Shown: piece after piece, positions 6,096 through 9,335 of the stretch
How positions within the stretch are numbered: position 1 is the stretch's first letter
How the letters are laid out: every line of letters starts with the position of its first letter
Source: an uncultured Lachnospiraceae bacterium
GTDB taxonomy: Bacteria > Bacillota > Clostridia > Lachnospirales > Lachnospiraceae
Direction: 5' to 3'
DNA: 9,335 nucleotides
Assembly: GCA_910588125.1 (NCBI GenBank)
Contig: CAJUPI010000088.1
Coordinates: forward strand, 1-9,335
Notes under the pieces: model-generated
Told to the model about the DNA's origin: nothing
Databases searched by the model: none
The model's input: only the letters and a program-made list of their open reading frames with translations
Translations under genes and position numbers: made by a program

Positions 6096-6914
6096 TCAGG
6101 AATGCTTTTTCATAGCGGCCTTGACATCCTTTTTAAATTGCTGCCATTCGTCTTCATGTTCTACATAGTATTTCGGACAGTTTTTGCCGGAAACATCATG
6201 GTGGCGAATCAAATCCTTAGGGGAAAGCTCCAGCTCTTTACAGAGCCATGCCGTGAGGCGGACCAGAGAATCATAGGTCTCCTGGCTGAATTTGCCGCTG
6301 TCATCTGGATGGCAGACCTCGATGGACAGCGTATCAAAGTTGCGGGGAGCGGCGGCATAGGTTATCTCGGAGATGGGGATAATCTGGATAATCTCTCCTT
6401 CCAGGCCGACAATAAAATGGCTACCGCCAACAGTTCCGGGCTGTTGCGGATCCTGGTCGGCCAGATTGTCAAAATAACGGCGATTGGCGGCAGCCGAAGA
6501 ATCGGCATTTGCGACATAATGGATTACGATATTGTTTACCTGTTTGAGGGTCACATCTGGGCGGGAGAACAGGTTTTTGCGAATAAAATCCTGTTCGATC
6601 CAGGATGGGATCGCGATTTCTTTCAGGTTGATATGATAAGGGTGTTCATAGCCCCACAGATAATAACCACCACCGATGCCCGCTGCGGCGCCGATAGCTA
6701 GAGCTAACAGCAAAGCAGCAATCCGGGGAATCCGCAATGAGCCTTTTTTCTGACGGCTTTTGCTTGCCGGACGGCGGGAATGCTCATCGATACGCCGGAT
6801 TTTTAAGTCGCCGTCTTCACGGGGGCGGGGCTGGATCTGGCTTATTTTGTCATAATCTCTTTCATAAATGTTTCTTTTACGTGATTTGCCGGTCATGTCT
6901 TTTTTATCGTGCAT
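6096..6914 (-). CDS. Membrane-anchored N-acetylmuramoyl-L-alanine amidase (amidase_2 type)
   Basis: Predicted zinc amidase that cuts the bond between N-acetylmuramic acid and L-alanine in peptidoglycan. The product is 272 residues. It starts with a strongly basic, Arg/Lys-rich cytoplasmic tail (1-64), then one Ala/Gly-rich transmembrane helix (about 65-87), a short stalk, and the catalytic domain (about 120-272) outside. Zinc ligands are H132 (IVIHYVAN), H238 and C246 in the motif RHHDVSGKNCP, with K244 as the likely catalytic lysine as in T7 lysozyme-type amidases. GSHFIVGLEG is also typical. The start at 6914 is chosen because AAGGAG (6921-6926) lies six bases upstream; an in-frame ATG at 6944 lacks a site. 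The gene converges on the transporter with only 17 bases between stops. No phage genes surround it, so a housekeeping cell-wall role is likely. Confidence 0.88.
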   Translation of the reverse strand: MHDKKDMTGKSRKRNIYERDYDKISQIQPRPREDGDLKIRRIDEHSRRPASKSRQKKGSLRIPRIAALLLALAIGAAAGIGGGYYLWGYEHPYHINLKEIAIPSWIEQDFIRKNLFSRPDVTLKQVNNIVIHYVANADSSAAANRRYFDNLADQDPQQPGTVGGSHFIVGLEGEIIQIIPISEITYAAAPRNFDTLSIEVCHPDDSGKFSQETYDSLVRLTAWLCKELELSPKDLIRHHDVSGKNCPKYYVEHEDEWQQFKKDVKAAMKKHS

Positions 6915-6945
6915 TATGTACTCCTTGAAGATATATGGTGGCAAC

Positions 6946-6974
6946 AGTATATCACATTTTATGCGGGTTTTCTA
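6946..6974 (-). promoter_or_regulatory. Promoter of the amidase gene
   Basis: On the minus strand, -10 TATACT (6946-6951) is preceded by TGA, giving an extended -10. TAGAAA (6969-6974), a four-of-six match to the -35 consensus, lies 17 bases upstream. The leader would be roughly 25 bases and includes the AAGGAG site. Confidence 0.5.
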
Positions 6975-7023
6975 CTAATATAAATAAGGAAACTGTTCTT
7001 TTGCGAAAAACCGGCAGGAAAAC

Positions 7024-7052
7024 TTGCAGAGAAGCGGCAGGTGGGTTATAAT
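7024..7052 (+). promoter_or_regulatory. Promoter of the FAH-family gene
   Basis: A perfect -10 TATAAT (7047-7052) lies 17 bases after TTGCAG (7024-7029), a partial -35. The -35 overlaps the gap between two copies of CGGCAGG (7012-7018 and 7035-7041), which might be a regulator site but are short. Transcription would begin near 7059, about 36 bases before the start codon. Confidence 0.5.
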
Positions 7053-7094
7053 TGTCAATAAAACTCAGAAAACAGGCATAGATTGGAGGAGAGC

Positions 7095-7988
7095 ATGAAA
7101 TTAGTTACCTATCAGGTGGAGCATAAGATTCGGGTGGGGGTGATCAGCGAAGATGGAGAGTGGGTATATCCTATCTCTGCCATCGGGCCGGAATACAGGA
7201 CAATGCTGGAAGTAGTAAAGCAGATGAGTGAATCAGAAAAGCAGTTTTTGGAGTATGCATCGAAGCAGGAACCTTATACATATCGAGGAGCGGCGCGCCT
7301 TAAAGAGGTTCGCCTTTTAGCGCCGATCCCGGTGCCAGAACAAGACATTATCTGCCTGGGAATCAATTATATGGAGCATGCAGAGGAGTCGGCCCGTTTT
7401 CGCAAACGGGAGTTTGACGGGAAGCGCCCCTATGCCGTATATTTTTCCAAGAGAGTGAATGTTGCTTCTGCGGACGGAGATGAGATCCCTGCACATGAGG
7501 AGCTGGTGGACAGCCTGGATTATGAGGCAGAGCTGGCATTTATCATCGGGAAGGATGCACGGAATGTTCCGGCAGAAGAGGTGAAGGATTATCTGTTTGG
7601 TTATACAATTCTCAATGACGTCAGTGCACGGAATGTACAGAACCGGCATAATCAATGGTATTTCGGAAAGAGCCTGGAGGGATTTTCTCCAATGGGGCCT
7701 TGCATTTTGACAGCCGATTCCGTGGCGTATCCGCCCTGCCTAGGAATTCGTTCTTATGTGAATGGAGAACTCAGACAAGACAGCAATACCTGCAAGTTGA
7801 TTTTTAATATTGCTCACATTGTCAGTGAGCTTTCAGGAGGAATGACTTTGAAGGCAGGGACAATCATCTCTACCGGAACTCCTTCAGGAGTCGGGATGGG
7901 GTTTGATCCGCCGAGATTTTTGAAGAGCGGGGATGAGGTGAGCTGTGAGATAGATGAGATCGGACGGATTACGAATGTGGTGAAGTGA
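7095..7988 (+). CDS. Fumarylacetoacetate hydrolase (FAH) superfamily protein
   Basis: Soluble metal-dependent enzyme of 297 residues with a small N-terminal domain (about 1-80) and the FAH fold (about 85-297). Metal ligands are E144 and E146 in LDYEAELAFIIG and D175 in NDVSARN. The lid motif GINYMEHAEE supplies H95 and E98, matching the His-Glu pair of FAHD1-like acylpyruvate hydrolases and oxaloacetate decarboxylases. The C-terminal GTIISTGTPSGVG motif is typical. The family acts on beta-diketo acids: acylpyruvate or fumarylpyruvate hydrolysis, hydroxyheptadienedioate isomerisation, or oxaloacetate decarboxylation; the sequence does not settle which. The start at 7095 follows GGAGGAG (7085-7091); an in-frame TTG at 7083 lies within and before that site and is rejected. 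It is a monocistronic unit with its own promoter. Being near a citrate-type transporter makes oxaloacetate an attractive but unproven substrate. Confidence 0.9.
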   Translation: MKLVTYQVEHKIRVGVISEDGEWVYPISAIGPEYRTMLEVVKQMSESEKQFLEYASKQEPYTYRGAARLKEVRLLAPIPVPEQDIICLGINYMEHAEESARFRKREFDGKRPYAVYFSKRVNVASADGDEIPAHEELVDSLDYEAELAFIIGKDARNVPAEEVKDYLFGYTILNDVSARNVQNRHNQWYFGKSLEGFSPMGPCILTADSVAYPPCLGIRSYVNGELRQDSNTCKLIFNIAHIVSELSGGMTLKAGTIISTGTPSGVGMGFDPPRFLKSGDEVSCEIDEIGRITNVVK

Positions 7989-8025
7989 GTTGTAACCGGC
8001 TCTAAAATTTCTGGATTTTGCAAAA

Positions 8026-8055
8026 AGGGTATGTCGGATTGCTCCAACATACCCT
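8026..8055. terminator. Bidirectional intrinsic terminator between FAH gene and rubrerythrin
   Basis: AGGGTATGT (8026-8034) pairs perfectly with ACATACCCT (8047-8055); GGA/TCC extends the stem inside past a mismatch. On the minus strand the hairpin is followed by TTTTTGC, a good T-run for rubrerythrin transcripts; on the plus strand the tail (AAAATTCTTA) is weaker. It sits about 38 bases from the stop codon of each convergent gene, so it probably serves both. Confidence 0.75.
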
Positions 8056-8092
8056 AAAATTCTTAAAGATATTGATATTACGACATTTTTGA

Positions 8093-8635
8093 TTAGCCGA
8101 AGTATCTCTTAAGAAGTCCCTCAAATGCCTTCCCGTGTCTTGCCTCGTCTCTAGCCATCTCATGAACCGTGTCATGAATCGCATCCAGATTGGCGGCTTT
8201 TGCGCGCTTAGCCAGGTCAAACTTACCAGCAGTAGCGCCGTTCTCTGCCTCTACGCGAAGCTCCAGATTTTTCTTGGTGCTGTCAGTAACGACTTCGCCC
8301 AGCAATTCGGCAAACTTTGCAGCATGCTCAGCCTCTTCATAAGCCGCCTTTTCCCAATACAGGCCGATCTCCGGATACCCTTCTCTGTGAGCAACTCTTG
8401 CCATAGCCAGATACATACCAACCTCGGTGCACTCGCCGTTAAAATTGGCTCTCAAGTCTGCCATGATATCCTCGCTAACGCCCTGAGCAACGCCTACTAC
8501 ATGCTCGGCAGCCCAGCTTCTCTCACCGCCCTGCTCTACAAACTTGGAAGCAGGTGCCTTGCACTGCGGGCAGGACTCCGGAGCAGAATCACCTTCATGA
8601 ACATAACCACATACGGAACAAACCCATTTTTTCAT
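8093..8635 (-). CDS. Reverse-type rubrerythrin (rubredoxin domain at the N-terminus)
   Basis: Cytoplasmic non-haem iron protein of 180 residues that reduces hydrogen peroxide to water, a central oxygen-defence enzyme of strict anaerobes. The domain order is reversed compared with classical rubrerythrin. A rubredoxin-like Fe(Cys)4 site comes first (C6, C9, C22, C25; motifs CSVCGY and CPQC), then a four-helix ferritin-like di-iron domain (about 50-180). Iron-ligand motifs include E68 (GECTE), E101xxH104 (YEEAEH) and E159 with E164xxH167 (DEARH). The start is supported by AAGGAG at 8644-8649, eight bases upstream. It lies 143 bases downstream of perR on the same strand but has its own promoter with a PerR-like box. 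In Clostridium acetobutylicum related reverse rubrerythrins are repressed by PerR (recalled knowledge). No residues appear missing. Confidence 0.95.
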   Translation of the reverse strand: MKKWVCSVCGYVHEGDSAPESCPQCKAPASKFVEQGGERSWAAEHVVGVAQGVSEDIMADLRANFNGECTEVGMYLAMARVAHREGYPEIGLYWEKAAYEEAEHAAKFAELLGEVVTDSTKKNLELRVEAENGATAGKFDLAKRAKAANLDAIHDTVHEMARDEARHGKAFEGLLKRYFG

Positions 8636-8705
8636 AACGAAATCTCCTTTTCTTTATTTAAAATATTTTGTTTATCGCTTGGTGCAAATCAAAACTGTTT
8701 AAAAA

Positions 8706-8720
8706 CAGTAATGATTACTG
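8706..8720. promoter_or_regulatory. PerR-like box of the rubrerythrin promoter
   Basis: CAGTAATgATTACTG is a perfect 7-1-7 palindrome, the architecture of Fur/PerR operators. It shares the TAATnATTA core with the Bacillus PerR box but differs at the outer bases. It lies directly downstream of the -10 element, where a bound repressor would block RNA polymerase. The adjacent PerR-like gene makes that protein the obvious binder. Confidence 0.75.
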
Positions 8721-8725
8721 ATATT

Positions 8726-8754
8726 AATTTAGCATACCTTCGGACAAATGTCAA
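8726..8754 (-). promoter_or_regulatory. Promoter of the rubrerythrin gene
   Basis: On the minus strand, a perfect -35 TTGACA (8749-8754) is 17 bases from -10 TAAATT (8726-8731), which is preceded by TGC, an extended -10. It lies in the gap between perR and the rubrerythrin gene, so the latter can be expressed on its own. A leader of roughly 80 bases follows and begins within the palindromic operator. Confidence 0.7.
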
Positions 8755-8778
8755 TCGGTTTTTGAGAAATATTTTCTG

Positions 8779-9189
8779 CTAAGATGTGGAAGCCTCGATT
8801 TCGGAAGCTTTTCTGCATCCGGCGCAGAAACCATAAAAATAAACCATATGACTGTCAACCGTTCCGCAAAATGCTTTCTGCGCTTGATGCTGCAATTCCT
8901 CCTGAGGGGGAAGGGGCAAATCCAGCACAGCTCCGCAATGCCGGCATACAAAATGATAATGGGGAGAAGTATTCCAGTCAAAATGATCTTTGCCATCTCC
9001 GCAAGTCAGTTTTTGAACCTCGCCCAATTCCGATAAAAGGTTCAGGTTCCGATAAACGGTTCCCAAGCTGATGTTGGGAAATTCCTCCCGGATATCGGTG
9101 TAAATCATGTCCGCCGTAGGGTGATCCGTGCGTTTGGAAAGACTGGCCTTGATCGATTCCCGCTGACGGCTATATTTTAGTGTCTTCAT
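8779..9189 (-). CDS. perR: PerR-like peroxide-sensing repressor (Fur family)
   Basis: DNA-binding metalloregulator of 136 residues. The N-terminal winged helix (about 1-75) contains SLGTVYRNLNLL; the C-terminal half dimerises. Structural zinc cysteines are C82/C85 and C122/C125. All five ligands of the regulatory metal site of Bacillus PerR have counterparts: H23 (H37), D71 (D85), H77 and H79 (H91, H93) and D90 (D104). Asp at position 90, in CGAVLD, is the residue used in PerR where Fur has Glu, so peroxide sensing by iron-catalysed histidine oxidation is likely. The start at 9189 is preferred over an in-frame ATG at 9207 because GAAAGG (9200-9205) serves 9189 and lies inside the longer version. 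Its promoter and that of the next gene both carry matching palindromes, so it probably represses itself and the rubrerythrin gene. Fur or Zur function is less likely. Confidence 0.9.
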   Translation of the reverse strand: MKTLKYSRQRESIKASLSKRTDHPTADMIYTDIREEFPNISLGTVYRNLNLLSELGEVQKLTCGDGKDHFDWNTSPHYHFVCRHCGAVLDLPLPPQEELQHQAQKAFCGTVDSHMVYFYGFCAGCRKASEIEASTS

Positions 9190-9220
9190 AAGGCAGTTTC
9201 CTTTCATAAAAATCAGATAA

Positions 9221-9235
9221 CAATAATCATTATTA
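9221..9235. promoter_or_regulatory. PerR-like box in the perR promoter
   Basis: CAATAATcATTATTA is a 7-1-7 near-palindrome, perfect over 9222-9234. It differs from the rubrerythrin box only at the third and thirteenth positions, the centre and the last base. It lies just downstream of the -10 element, indicating autorepression of perR. Confidence 0.7.
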
Positions 9236-9236
9236 T

Positions 9237-9264
9237 TTTATACCAAAAAGAAAACCGCTGTCAA
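9237..9264 (-). promoter_or_regulatory. Promoter of perR
   Basis: On the minus strand, a perfect -35 TTGACA (9259-9264) is followed after 16 bases by -10 TATAAA (9237-9242). The PerR-like box begins one base downstream. Beyond the promoter, bases 9265-9335 show no gene start, hairpin or other feature that I can support. Confidence 0.7.
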
Positions 9265-9335
9265 TAGTTATATGCAGGAAAGGTAGCGTCATTTTACTTT
9301 CGGATGTTAATGGTCAAAAAGCACCTCTTATGGTC

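Noticed and set aside
6102..6701. 199-codon plus-strand open frame over the amidase gene
   Set aside because: It is the antisense shadow of the zinc amidase domain and shows no recognisable motif.
8135..8782. 215-codon plus-strand open frame over the rubrerythrin gene
   Set aside because: It is antisense to a well-conserved rubrerythrin and spans its promoter and operator; no coding evidence of its own.

Overview
The window reads as chromosomal DNA from an anaerobic, moderate-GC member of the Clostridia, most likely Lachnospiraceae or a close relative. The evidence is strong AGGAGG-type ribosome binding sites, sigma-A promoters, a reverse-type rubrerythrin (rubredoxin domain first) next to a PerR-like regulator, and Gram-positive protein families. 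No phage, transposase, CRISPR array, tRNA or rRNA is visible. The genus call is inference.

Layout. Bases 1-389 contain no gene but are packed with inverted repeats, including a multi-branched fold over about 145-311. Then come, on the minus strand, trpS (390-1394, with its own promoter) and an OmpR/PhoB-type response regulator (1495-2181). Divergent from the regulator, on the plus strand, is a large membrane-bound hybrid histidine kinase with a Cache-like sensor (2341-4632). It is followed by a CitMHS-family citrate/metal transporter (4741-6078). Convergent to that is a membrane-anchored amidase_2-type peptidoglycan hydrolase (6096-6914, minus). An FAH-superfamily enzyme (7095-7988, plus) diverges from it. 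A bidirectional terminator-like hairpin (8026-8055) separates the FAH gene from a peroxide-defence pair on the minus strand: reverse rubrerythrin (8093-8635) and perR (8779-9189).

How the genes may work together. The kinase, the divergent regulator and the transporter form a plausible sensing and uptake module: an extracellular ligand, perhaps a carboxylate, is read by the Cache domain, the signal passes to the OmpR-type regulator, and the transporter gene is switched on. Direct repeats at the position of the missing -35 element of the transporter promoter fit this. The kinase ends in a receiver domain in which the phospho-accepting Asp is replaced by Glu (E695) and the Thr/Ser switch residue by Ala (A723), so phosphate probably has to leave to another protein. 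The FAH enzyme could act on oxaloacetate or an acylpyruvate, but its link to the transporter rests only on proximity. The perR-rubrerythrin pair is the best-resolved circuit: both promoters carry a 7-1-7 PerR-like box just downstream of the -10 element.

The least explained parts are the hairpin-rich region at the left end and the degenerate receiver of the hybrid kinase.
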